Below are positions 1 to 5,663 of a stretch of DNA of 8,930 nucleotides, piece after piece. Made by a program: the position numbers and the translations under genes. The stretch spans positions 1 through 8,930 of the forward strand of contig JAEUJR010000386.1 of the NCBI GenBank assembly GCA_016793585.1, given 5' to 3'. Every line of letters begins with the position of its first letter. Position 1 is the first letter of the stretch. A model generated the notes under the pieces. That model was given only the letters and a program-made list of their open reading frames with translations. It had not been told where the DNA came from and did no database searches. Origin of the DNA: Archangium sp. Lineage in GTDB: Bacteria > Myxococcota > Myxococcia > Myxococcales > Myxococcaceae.

Positions 1-85
1 GGCCTTCTTTCGCGTCGAGCGCGATGTACGAGATCGCCGAGTGCGTCGTGCCGAGATCGATGCCGATGGAGAACGTCGCGCTCAC
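1..85 (-). CDS. Hsp70/DnaK-family chaperone-like ATPase, N-terminal fragment
   Basis: Only the first 28 codons are inside the window; the gene continues past the left edge. The start is GTG at 85-83. The peptide begins MSATFSIGIDLGTTHSAISY, and GIDLGTTHS is the phosphate-1 loop of the Hsp70/actin-like ATPase fold (DnaK has GIDLGTTNS). This loop sits at the extreme N-terminus, as expected for the family. The start overlaps the stop of the upstream DUF2760 gene by four bases (GTGA), so translational coupling is likely and the two products probably work together. Hsp70 proteins bind and refold client proteins using ATP, but whether this is a general chaperone or a specialised Hsp70-like protein cannot be decided from 28 residues. 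The family call is firm; the subtype is open. Confidence 0.85.
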   Translation of the reverse strand, partial: MSATFSIGIDLGTTHSAISYIALDAKEG

Positions 86-612
86 GGCAGCTCGACTTCG
101 GCAGGAGCGATGACCTTCACGTCGACCGTCGACGGCACCGCCGGCAGCTCGATCTTCGTCGCCACCCAGCCGTGGTGCTTGAGGCTGCCATTCCACGGGC
201 CCTGACCGGTCACGTTGCCGGTGAGACGGAAGCGGCTCGCGTCGAAGCCCTGCGGCACCGAGACCGATGCGCCTTCGATGTCCTTCACCACGGGCGTGAC
301 GGCCAGGTACTGCGCCAACACCTTCTTGCAGCCTGAATGCACGACGCGCGAGGCGGCACCGATGTCTGCGTCGGAGAACGAGGTGATGTCCTCCTGCAGG
401 AAGTCGAGCAGCCGGCCTTCACGCTGGAGCAATCCGAGGAAGAACAGCGCCGCCCCATGCTGCTGTTCGGGCGTCAACACGGGGGCGGGCGGAGGCAGCG
501 CAGGCTTCGGCTCGGGGGCCGGCAACGAGGGCGTCACCGGCGTCGCGGAGGCCGGTAAATCGCCTCCAAACAGGAAGGACAACGCGAGTTTCAGGCGCGT
601 GAAGAAGCTCAT
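82..612 (-). CDS. DUF2760-domain protein, partner gene of Hsp70
   Basis: This is a 176-aa protein starting at ATG 612-610 (MSFFTRLKLALSFLFGG). An in-frame ATG 14 codons upstream is possible, but it would add a non-family-like leader. A short amphipathic or hydrophobic N-terminus (residues 1-17) is followed by a Pro/Ala-rich linker (about 19-46) and then the conserved domain (about 48-174). That domain contains ALFFLGLLQREGRLLDFLQE, a central VVHSGCKKVL segment, and a C-terminal RLTGNVTG...HHGW...IAPAEVEL region. I recognise this layout as DUF2760, a family of unknown biochemical function that I recall next to Hsp70 genes. No catalytic motif is visible. The stop overlaps the GTG of the Hsp70 gene, supporting co-expression and perhaps a co-chaperone or adaptor role (inference). 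Family assignment is from memory of the sequence pattern. Confidence 0.85.
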   Translation of the reverse strand: MSFFTRLKLALSFLFGGDLPASATPVTPSLPAPEPKPALPPPAPVLTPEQQHGAALFFLGLLQREGRLLDFLQEDITSFSDADIGAASRVVHSGCKKVLAQYLAVTPVVKDIEGASVSVPQGFDASRFRLTGNVTGQGPWNGSLKHHGWVATKIELPAVPSTVDVKVIAPAEVELP

Positions 613-707
613 GAGGGGCTGCGTCCGGTAGCCGAAATCTTCCTCACATGCCAATGGTTTACACTTGCGCTAGACCCACCCGCGTTGGCCGGAGCACCGG
701 AGATCGA
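613..707. promoter_or_regulatory. Divergent intergenic region, probable back-to-back promoters
   Basis: These 95 bases separate the minus-strand DUF2760/Hsp70 pair from the plus-strand cluster, so promoters for both are expected here. On the plus strand, TACACT at 660-665 matches four of six positions of a sigma-70 -10 box and would place transcription about 35 bases before the ATG at 708, but no good -35 lies upstream. On the minus strand, TGTAAA (reading 664 down to 659) is a similar weak -10. Neither call is strong. A 6-bp direct repeat CCGGAG occurs at 689-694 and 697-702; the second copy supplies the GGAG Shine-Dalgarno five bases before the ATG at 708. I see no operator palindrome or riboswitch-like structure. 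Confidence 0.4.
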
Positions 708-1301
708 ATGACTCGTCTGACCCTGCTCGTGGTGTTCCTCGTCGCGACGGTCGCTTCGGCGGCCGACGTCTTCGTCAACGGCGTGAACGTCGATGGCCTG
801 GTGAACCAGAACTTCACCAAGGTGAACGTCGTCATCGACGAGAAGGGCAACGTGCACATCGACGCGCCCGGTTACGCGGTGAAGAAGGTCACCATCGCGA
901 ACGAGAAGCCGAACGCGGCGGTGAAGGAAGAGGGCCTGATCACCAAGAAGTACTTCGTGGTCACCGAGCAGAACGTGCTGGGCCGCACTGAGTACGACAT
1001 CGACCTGTACATCAACGGCAAGTTCGTTCGCACGCTGCGCAGCGACGACGAGCAGATCGTCAGCGACATCACGAAGTACTTCGCGCCCGGGAAGAACTCG
1101 GTGCTGCTGCAGGCGCGCAAGGTGCAGGCCCACAAGGATCAGCCGAAGTCGACGCGGGCCGATCACTTCTTCCGCGTCATCGTCGGAGAAGGCTCGATGA
1201 CGGCCGACCAGGTCACCATCGAGATGCCGCTCATCAAGTTCGAGCGCACCGCGGCGGACTCGAACGACGTTCGCCAGGAGTTCAGCGTCACCACGCGCTG
1301 A
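708..1301 (+). CDS. Exported protein of unknown function, first gene of the plus-strand cluster
   Basis: This is a 197-aa protein from ATG 708, preceded by GGAG at 699-702 with a five-base spacer. An in-frame upstream start near 648 would bury the signal peptide and is less likely. Residues 1-18 form a signal peptide (MTR, hydrophobic LTLLVVFLVATV, then ASA) with cleavage after Ala18 or Ala19; there is no lipobox, so the mature protein should be periplasmic or secreted. The mature chain has no cysteine. It appears beta-rich, with NGVNVDG near 24-30, APGYAVKK near 53-60 and YDIDLYINGKFVRTL near 96-110, and a lysine-rich stretch near 131-149. I recognise no named domain and see no catalytic motif. 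It lies 23 bp before the pilotin-containing frame, so a role in the cell envelope or pilus assembly is possible but only by position. Confidence 0.75.
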   Translation: MTRLTLLVVFLVATVASAADVFVNGVNVDGLVNQNFTKVNVVIDEKGNVHIDAPGYAVKKVTIANEKPNAAVKEEGLITKKYFVVTEQNVLGRTEYDIDLYINGKFVRTLRSDDEQIVSDITKYFAPGKNSVLLQARKVQAHKDQPKSTRADHFFRVIVGEGSMTADQVTIEMPLIKFERTAADSNDVRQEFSVTTR

Positions 1302-1324
1302 ACCGAGGAAAGGGAAGTCACGAC

Positions 1325-2530
1325 GTGTACACGATCGACGAGCGCCTCAAGGGCCTGCCCGCAGTGAAGGAGCAGGTGGTTCAGCTCTACCAGTCGCTCA
1401 ACCAGCCCCACCTCGCCGTGCCCGGTCGCAGCGCCGGTCCCGCCACCGCCTACGTGCTCGGCCTGCGCGGCCCCAGCGGCTTTGCCGTCTTCGTGTACCT
1501 GTACCTGAGCGAGGCGGGAGAGTGCGCGGTGTACGTGCCGACGAATGGCACCGTGCCCGCCGACAAGTACCAGGCCGAAGAGGCCGAGGCGCTCGGCTTC
1601 GTCGAGTCCATGGGCTTCATCATGGACAACCTGAACTTCCGCGGCCGGCCCCCCGACGAGCAGGAGACGTTCATTCGCACCGCTCCCGTGTTCCAACGTG
1701 AGCCGCCCGCTCCCTCGGCCGTGCCCGGTGTTCCGCTGCAGGCTGGCCAGAAGCCGCCCACGGGTCAGAAGGCCGGCGTGGTGAACATCGGCAAGCTCTT
1801 CTCGGCGTTCTGTCTCGCGTTCGTGATGTCGTCGTGTGCGCACTACGTGAGCCAGGAGAACCGCGACAAGGCGCAGAGCGCGTACGACCTCGCCGTCGGG
1901 CTCGTGAGCCGCAACGCGCAGCAGTCGTACGTCGAGAACGAGAAGGCGCTCGAGCTGAACCCCGAGTTCGCCGAGGCGTGGCACCTGCGCGGCATTCTGC
2001 TGCACCACTCGTTCGGCAAGCTCGACGAAGCGAAGGCCGCCTACGAGAAGGCGCGCACGCTCAAGCAGCCCTTCTCCGAGGCCACCACCAACCTCGGCAA
2101 CCTGTACATGGACCTCAAGCGGTACGACGACGCCATCGCCCTCTACGGTGAGGCCCTCAACGACGTGCTCTACGGCGCGCCCTTCATCGCCCAGGGCAAC
2201 ATGGGCTGGGCGTACTTCAAGAAGGGCGACTCGAAGAACGCGGTCGAGCACCTCAAGGCGGCCGTCACCATCAACCCGAAGTACTGCCTTGGCTACTCGC
2301 AGCTCGGCCAACTGTACGACTCGGAGGGCCAGAACGACGAGGCCTGCAAGCAGTTCGGCCGCTACCGCGACGCGTGCCCCGAGGCGCCAGACGCGCATCA
2401 GAAGGTGGGCGTCTGCCAGCTCAAGGCTGGCAAGACCGAAGACGCGCAGAAGAGCTTCGCGGCCTGCATCGAGAAGGCGTCGAACCTCGACTTGAAGGAC
2501 CTCTGCCTGAAGCTCAAGGAGCAGAAGTAA
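1325..2530 (+). CDS. tgl: Tgl/PilF-like TPR pilotin lipoprotein, in frame with an unknown N-terminal module
   Basis: The open frame starts at GTG 1325, with an AGGGA Shine-Dalgarno at 1311-1315, and gives 401 aa. Residues 1 to about 125 form an unrecognised module without a signal peptide, including LYQSLNQPHL and GFVESMGFIMDNLNF; residues 126-150 are a Pro/Gln-rich linker. Residues 152-171 look like a lipoprotein signal: Lys157, hydrophobic LFSAFCLAFV, then MSSC with Cys171 as lipidation site. Residues 172-401 are TPR repeats with typical helices (AEAWHLRGILLHHSFGKLDEA, NLGNLYMDLKRYDDAI, GNMGWAYFKKGD, GYSQLGQLYDSEGQ). This matches Tgl of Myxococcus and PilF/PilW: outer-membrane lipoproteins that promote assembly of the PilQ secretin for type IV pili and social motility. 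The lipobox works only if translation starts near GTG 1781, giving 249 aa (231 mature). The full-length fusion could instead be cytoplasmic, or the frame could hide a frameshift between two genes. The pilotin call is good; the exact gene boundaries are uncertain. Confidence 0.82.
   Translation: MYTIDERLKGLPAVKEQVVQLYQSLNQPHLAVPGRSAGPATAYVLGLRGPSGFAVFVYLYLSEAGECAVYVPTNGTVPADKYQAEEAEALGFVESMGFIMDNLNFRGRPPDEQETFIRTAPVFQREPPAPSAVPGVPLQAGQKPPTGQKAGVVNIGKLFSAFCLAFVMSSCAHYVSQENRDKAQSAYDLAVGLVSRNAQQSYVENEKALELNPEFAEAWHLRGILLHHSFGKLDEAKAAYEKARTLKQPFSEATTNLGNLYMDLKRYDDAIALYGEALNDVLYGAPFIAQGNMGWAYFKKGDSKNAVEHLKAAVTINPKYCLGYSQLGQLYDSEGQNDEACKQFGRYRDACPEAPDAHQKVGVCQLKAGKTEDAQKSFAACIEKASNLDLKDLCLKLKEQK
1767..1784 (+). 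promoter_or_regulatory. Probable internal start of the pilotin lipoprotein (SD plus GTG)
   Basis: AGAAGG at 1767-1772 lies five bases before GTG 1778 and eight before GTG 1781, both in frame with the TPR lipoprotein. Starting at either GTG gives a compact signal peptide ending in the lipobox Cys at 1835-1837. GTG 1781 is part of GTGA, so a TGA in the next frame (1782-1784) overlaps it. That is the same four-base stop/start arrangement used three more times in this window, which suggests an ancestral gene boundary here. The upstream frame actually in use, however, does not contain that stop. Confidence 0.55.
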
Positions 2531-2533
2531 GCC

Positions 2534-2968
2534 GTGGCCGTTCAAACGCAGGCGTCGGCCGAACAGGCGCGGCTCGAGTTCGGGAAGTTCCTGGTGGCGC
2601 AGCGGGAGCGCAGAGGGCTCTCGCGCTCCGACCTCGTGCGCGTGACGAAGCTGCCCTCGCTGCTCGTCGGCGCCATCGAAGACGGTGAGACCGAGAAGTG
2701 GCCCGAGCGGGTCTTCGTGGTGAACGCGCTCAAGTCGTACGCGGGCGCGGTGGGCCTGAACGTCGACGAGACGTTGTCGCGCTTCGATGGGCTGCCCGAC
2801 GCTCCGAAAGACTCGAGCTTCGACCCGAAGGCGCTGGAGCTGCAGCGTCGCGAGCAGGCGATCTCGGCGGTGCTGGTGACGGTGGCGCTCGTGCTCACGG
2901 TCGCGCTCGGCGGCTGGCTGCAGACCGTGTGGCTCTTCGCGCAGCGCGCGGCGTGGAGCGCGAGGTGA
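2534..2968 (+). CDS. RodZ-like membrane protein: HTH domain plus one transmembrane helix
   Basis: This is a 144-aa protein starting at GTG 2534, three bases after the previous stop, with GGAG at 2518-2521 inside the preceding gene. Residues 14-84 form a RodZ/Xre-type helix-turn-helix: FGKFLVAQRERRGLSRSDL, then TKLPSLLVGAIEDGETEKWP, then ERVFVVNALKSYAGAVGLN, which matches the RodZ pattern of IEDG..LPERVFVKGFLRAYA. A charged linker (86-108) leads to one membrane helix (about 109-135). Only about nine residues follow, so the large periplasmic domain of true RodZ (DUF4115 type) is missing. RodZ links the MreB cytoskeleton to the cell-wall machinery; whether this short form does so is unknown. It directly follows a pilotin gene, as rodZ follows pilF in gammaproteobacteria. 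Its stop overlaps the recO start. A membrane-bound transcription regulator is the alternative. Confidence 0.8.
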   Translation: MAVQTQASAEQARLEFGKFLVAQRERRGLSRSDLVRVTKLPSLLVGAIEDGETEKWPERVFVVNALKSYAGAVGLNVDETLSRFDGLPDAPKDSSFDPKALELQRREQAISAVLVTVALVLTVALGGWLQTVWLFAQRAAWSAR

Positions 2969-3702
2969 GCTCGCCCATCGTCGACGAGGCGCTCGTGCTC
3001 TCGAGCGTCGACTACGGCGAGGCCGATCGAATCGTCACGCTGTTCACGAGAGAGCGCGGCAGGCTCTCGGCCTTCGCTGCCGGTGCGCGCAAGTCGAAGA
3101 AGCGGTTCGCCGGTGCGCTCGAGGCCGGCACCCACCTTCGCGCGAGACTCTCGGAGCGGCGCGGCGAAACGTTCAGGCTCGACGGCGTCGACATCGTGCA
3201 GAGCTTTCATCGGCTGCGTGACGACCTGCCGCGCATCGCGAGGCTCCTCTATTGCCTCGAGCTGATTCGCGAGCTCACCCGCGACAACGAGCCGCACGCG
3301 GTGTTGTTCGACGGCCTCAAGGACTACCTGCAGAAGCTCGAAGCGAAGCAGGCGGGCCCGACGTCGCTGTTGCTCTTCGAACTCGATGCGCTCGCGCAGG
3401 CCGGGTTCATGCCGAACTTCTCGCCGTGCGCCTTGTGTGGGCAGCCCACGGGTGAGCGCCCGCGCTTCGACCCCGAGCACGGTGGCGTCGTCTGTTTCGC
3501 GTGTGCGCCGCGCGTGCCGAACGGGTTTCCCGTCTCTCCGCAGGTCGTCGAGGCGCTGGCGCGACTCCAGGCAGGAGAGCGCACGCCGATGGAGCCCGCC
3601 TTGCGAGCGCGCGCGCGGGAGATGCTGAACGTGTTCATCGCGCACCACCTGGGCCGCAAGCTCAAGTCGGTCGAGTTCATGGAACAGGTGGGTGCCGATT
3701 GA
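2965..3702 (+). CDS. recO: DNA recombination and repair mediator RecO
   Basis: This is a 245-aa protein, within the usual RecO length, starting at GTG 2965 with GGAG at 2955-2958. The start overlaps the preceding stop as GTGA. The N-terminal OB-fold region shows VDEALVLSSVDYGEADRIVT followed by FTRERGRLSAFAAGARKSKK (about 6-46), the RecO hallmark. A helical middle (about 86-150) follows, then a zinc-finger-like cluster: Cys155-x2-Cys158 and Cys177-x2-Cys180. RecO is cytoplasmic; with RecR it loads RecA onto SSB-coated single-stranded DNA and can anneal strands in gap repair. Longer upstream starts in this frame would merely read through the HTH gene and are rejected. The stop overlaps the next gene's TTG. 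The assignment is confident. Confidence 0.95.
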   Translation: MSSPIVDEALVLSSVDYGEADRIVTLFTRERGRLSAFAAGARKSKKRFAGALEAGTHLRARLSERRGETFRLDGVDIVQSFHRLRDDLPRIARLLYCLELIRELTRDNEPHAVLFDGLKDYLQKLEAKQAGPTSLLLFELDALAQAGFMPNFSPCALCGQPTGERPRFDPEHGGVVCFACAPRVPNGFPVSPQVVEALARLQAGERTPMEPALRARAREMLNVFIAHHLGRKLKSVEFMEQVGAD

Positions 3703-4673
3703 GCGGCCACGACGTCATCTGTCTGGGAGAAGCGCTGGTCGATTTCCTGCCGGACCGCCGCGGTCAGAAGGTGCGTGACGTCGCGACGTGGAAGCCGTGT
3801 CTGGGCGGCGCTCCGGCAAACGTGACGGTCGGCGTCTCGCGGCTGGGTGGCAAGAGCGCGCTGGTTGGAGTCACCGGTGACGACGAGTTCGGCTGGTTCC
3901 TGCAGCAGGGGCTCGCGAACGAAGGTGTCGACACGGCGTTCTTGCGACACACGAACGAAGGCAAGACGGGCCTCGCGTTTCTCTCGCTCACGGCGACGGG
4001 TGAGCGCTCGTTCACGTTCTACCGAACGCGCGCGGCTGAGACGTTTCTCGACGAGCGCGACACGAAGGGCGCGGCAAAGGCGATCGCGCGCACGAAGATT
4101 CTCCACGTCGGTACGAACTCGTTGTTGCAGCCCAGGGCGCGCGCGGCGGTGAAGGCGGCCGTGAAGCGCTCGTACGCGGCCGGGCACATCACCTCGTCGG
4201 ATCCCAACCTGCGGCTGCACCTGTGGCCCGACCCGTCGGTGCTCCGCCGGTTGTTGGATGAGCTGGTCGCGAACCTCGCGGTGCTGAAGCTGTCGGACGA
4301 GGAGATTCACTTCGTCACCGGCACGAAGGACGTCGACGAGGCGTTGCTGCGGCTCGAGCGGCGCGGCGTGGTACTGGCGGTGGTGACGTGTGGCGCGAGC
4401 GGCGCGGCGTTTCGATTTCGGGGTGAGACGCGGCGGGTGGCGGCTCCGAAGGTGAAGGTCGTCGACACGACCGGCGCGGGAGACGGCTTCACATCGGGCC
4501 TGCTCACGGGGCTGTCGGCGCTCGCGGGAACGAGGCACGCGCTCGAGAGGCTCACGATCGACGACGTCACTCGGGTGGCGAAGTTCGGTTGTGTCGTCGG
4601 TGCGCGCGCCGTGACGAAGCTGGGCGCCGTCGCGGGCCTGCCTCGCCGCTCGCAGGTGTCGGTTCCATGGTGA
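3699..4673 (+). CDS. PfkB-family carbohydrate kinase, fructokinase-like
   Basis: This is a 324-aa protein starting at TTG 3699, which overlaps the recO stop (TTGA); the first residues, SGHDVICLGEALVDFLPD, match the family N-terminus. The PfkB signature 1 region is GGAPANVTVGVSRLGG (36-51). A GDDEFGWFL segment is at 60-68, a substrate-lid-like region with GERSFTFYRTRAAETFL at 101-117, and SDPNLR at 167-172. Signature 2 is DTTGAGDGFTSGLL (256-269), with Asp262 of the GAGD anion hole as catalytic base. Fructokinases phosphorylate fructose with ATP to fructose 6-phosphate in the cytoplasm. GGAPANV and the FYR motif favour fructokinase over ribokinase or adenosine kinase, but the exact sugar is inferred. 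GGTGGG just before the start may act as ribosome-binding site. All key residues are present. Confidence 0.9.
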   Translation: MSGHDVICLGEALVDFLPDRRGQKVRDVATWKPCLGGAPANVTVGVSRLGGKSALVGVTGDDEFGWFLQQGLANEGVDTAFLRHTNEGKTGLAFLSLTATGERSFTFYRTRAAETFLDERDTKGAAKAIARTKILHVGTNSLLQPRARAAVKAAVKRSYAAGHITSSDPNLRLHLWPDPSVLRRLLDELVANLAVLKLSDEEIHFVTGTKDVDEALLRLERRGVVLAVVTCGASGAAFRFRGETRRVAAPKVKVVDTTGAGDGFTSGLLTGLSALAGTRHALERLTIDDVTRVAKFGCVVGARAVTKLGAVAGLPRRSQVSVPW

Positions 4674-4684
4674 GTGGAGGCGGT

Positions 4685-5251
4685 ATGAGAGCGTTTCTGG
4701 GAGTCCTCGTTGCCGGGCTGGTGGTGACGGCGTGCTGCATTCAGCCGACGCCGATGCCGACGCCGCGTCCAACGATGGTGACCGGCGTTCCGATTCCGTC
4801 GGGTACACCGAGCTGGGCGGGAGACTCGCTGCTCATCGGCACCACCGGCTACGACAGCGTCGGCGAGTTCCGGCCTCTCATGAACGACTTCACGCTCGCG
4901 ACCGGCTTGCAGGGTGGCGGAGGCCGGCATGTCTTCGTCTCCTTCCGCGTGAAAGGCCAGACGGCCGGTGAGCTGACGATGACCACGCGGGTGACGCGCG
5001 CGAGCGATGGCGCCCTCGTCGGCGCCGGCGTTCAGCCGGTCACGTTCTCGGCGAGCGACGCGGGCTTCGACAGCAACTACTCACCGCGCGTGGTGCTCTG
5101 CCCGACACCGGCAGGGTTGAGCATCGTGGGCCAGTCCCTGAAGTTCGAGAGCTGGGCGCAGGCGAGCGAGAACGGGCCAGTGCTCGGCTACGCGACCGTG
5201 ACTGCGGTGCCCTTGTGTTCGGGAGACTGTCAAAATGACTGTGGAGGCTGA
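4685..5251 (+). CDS. Small lipoprotein of unknown function
   Basis: This is a 188-aa protein from ATG 4685, with GGAGG at 4676-4680. An in-frame ATG at 4667, overlapping the kinase stop, is possible but would lengthen the signal region. Residues 1-16 are a signal peptide and VTAC gives lipobox Cys17. A Pro/Thr linker (PTPMPTPRPT, 21-30) follows. The mature domain looks like a beta sandwich, with GTTGYDSVGEFRPL (52-65), LQGGGGRHVFVSFRVKG (75-91) and a Cys-rich tail CSGDCQNDCGG (178-188). The pattern of a GTG/GTT-F-PL strand followed by QGG-x-HVx-x-x-R reminds me of exported myxobacterial proteins, but I cannot name the family. No catalytic motif is seen. It overlaps the next gene by 17 bp, so co-translation is likely. 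Confidence 0.78.
   Translation: MRAFLGVLVAGLVVTACCIQPTPMPTPRPTMVTGVPIPSGTPSWAGDSLLIGTTGYDSVGEFRPLMNDFTLATGLQGGGGRHVFVSFRVKGQTAGELTMTTRVTRASDGALVGAGVQPVTFSASDAGFDSNYSPRVVLCPTPAGLSIVGQSLKFESWAQASENGPVLGYATVTAVPLCSGDCQNDCGG
4745..4765 (+). repeat. Short tandem repeat encoding the Pro-Thr linker
   Basis: The 9-bp unit CCGACGCCG occurs at 4745-4753 and 4757-4765, spaced 12 bp apart. It encodes part of PTPMPTP just after the lipidation site of the small lipoprotein. This is probably a flexible tether to the membrane; length changes by slippage are conceivable. Confidence 0.6.
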
Positions 5252-5663
5252 CGCGATCATCGGCACCCTCGGCATGCAGCAGCACCCCGAGGGCGGTTGG
5301 TACGTGGAGACGTTTCGTGACGTCGCCGGCCCCGATGGCCGCGCGCGCTCGACCGTCATCTACTTCCTGCTGAAGGCCGGAGAGTCGTCGCACTGGCACC
5401 GCGTCGATGCCGTCGAGACCTGGTTCTTTCACGCCGGCGCGCCGCTCGAGCTGCGCCTGTCGGACGACGGCAAGACGAAACGAACCGTCGTGCTCGGGCC
5501 CGATGTGCTCGCAGGCCAGCGTCCGCAGGGGCTCGTTCCCAAAGACGCGTGGCAGGCGGCGCGCACGACGGGCGAGTACACCCTCGTCAGCTGCACCGTG
5601 GCCCCCGGCTTCGAGTTCAAGGGCTTTGAACTCGCTCCCCCCGGTTGGGAGCCACATCCGTGA
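5235..5663 (+). CDS. DUF985 / cupin_5 family protein
   Basis: This is a 142-aa cytoplasmic protein from ATG 5235 with GGGAG at 5221-5225. An in-frame GTG at 5241 is a less likely start. The family signature is almost complete: HPEGGWYVETFR (17-28), RSTVIYFLL (38-46), HWHRVDAVETWFFHAGAP (53-70), then LELRLS, GLVPKDAWQAAR (99-110), and the closing PGFEFKGFELAPPGW (124-138). His53, His55 and Glu61 are candidates for the metal or ligand site of the cupin barrel. Members such as yeast Yml079w bind small molecules, but the reaction is unsettled; epimerase-like folds are related. It starts inside the previous lipoprotein gene and its stop overlaps the next start (GTGA), so it belongs to the same transcript. 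Family certain, function unknown. Confidence 0.93.
   Translation: MTVEADAIIGTLGMQQHPEGGWYVETFRDVAGPDGRARSTVIYFLLKAGESSHWHRVDAVETWFFHAGAPLELRLSDDGKTKRTVVLGPDVLAGQRPQGLVPKDAWQAARTTGEYTLVSCTVAPGFEFKGFELAPPGWEPHP

Noticed and set aside
655..670. A possible sigma-54 promoter (TGGTTTACACTTGC) in the divergent region
   Set aside because: The GG and GC elements are nine instead of ten bases apart and the -24 part matches poorly, so it would not be expected to work.
609..1166. A minus-strand frame of 185 aa opposite the first exported protein
   Set aside because: No signal, domain or ribosome-binding site; it would span the divergent promoter region and overlap the DUF2760 start.
1163..2545. A 460-aa minus-strand open frame opposite the pilotin gene
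   Set aside because: It is Leu/Val/Arg/Glu-rich low-complexity translation without domains, as expected from the reverse strand of a GC-rich gene with biased third positions; the plus strand holds clear TPRs and a lipobox.
2698..2964. Longer N-terminal extension of RecO in the same frame
   Set aside because: The extension is arginine/alanine-rich out-of-frame reading of the HTH gene; GTG 2965 gives the normal family N-terminus and length.
3501..3698. Longer N-terminal extension of the sugar kinase
   Set aside because: It would lie wholly inside recO and precede the canonical PfkB N-terminus without any domain.
3324..4808. A 494-aa minus-strand open frame opposite recO and the kinase
   Set aside because: Arginine-rich shadow sequence with no motif, while the plus strand has intact RecO and PfkB signatures.
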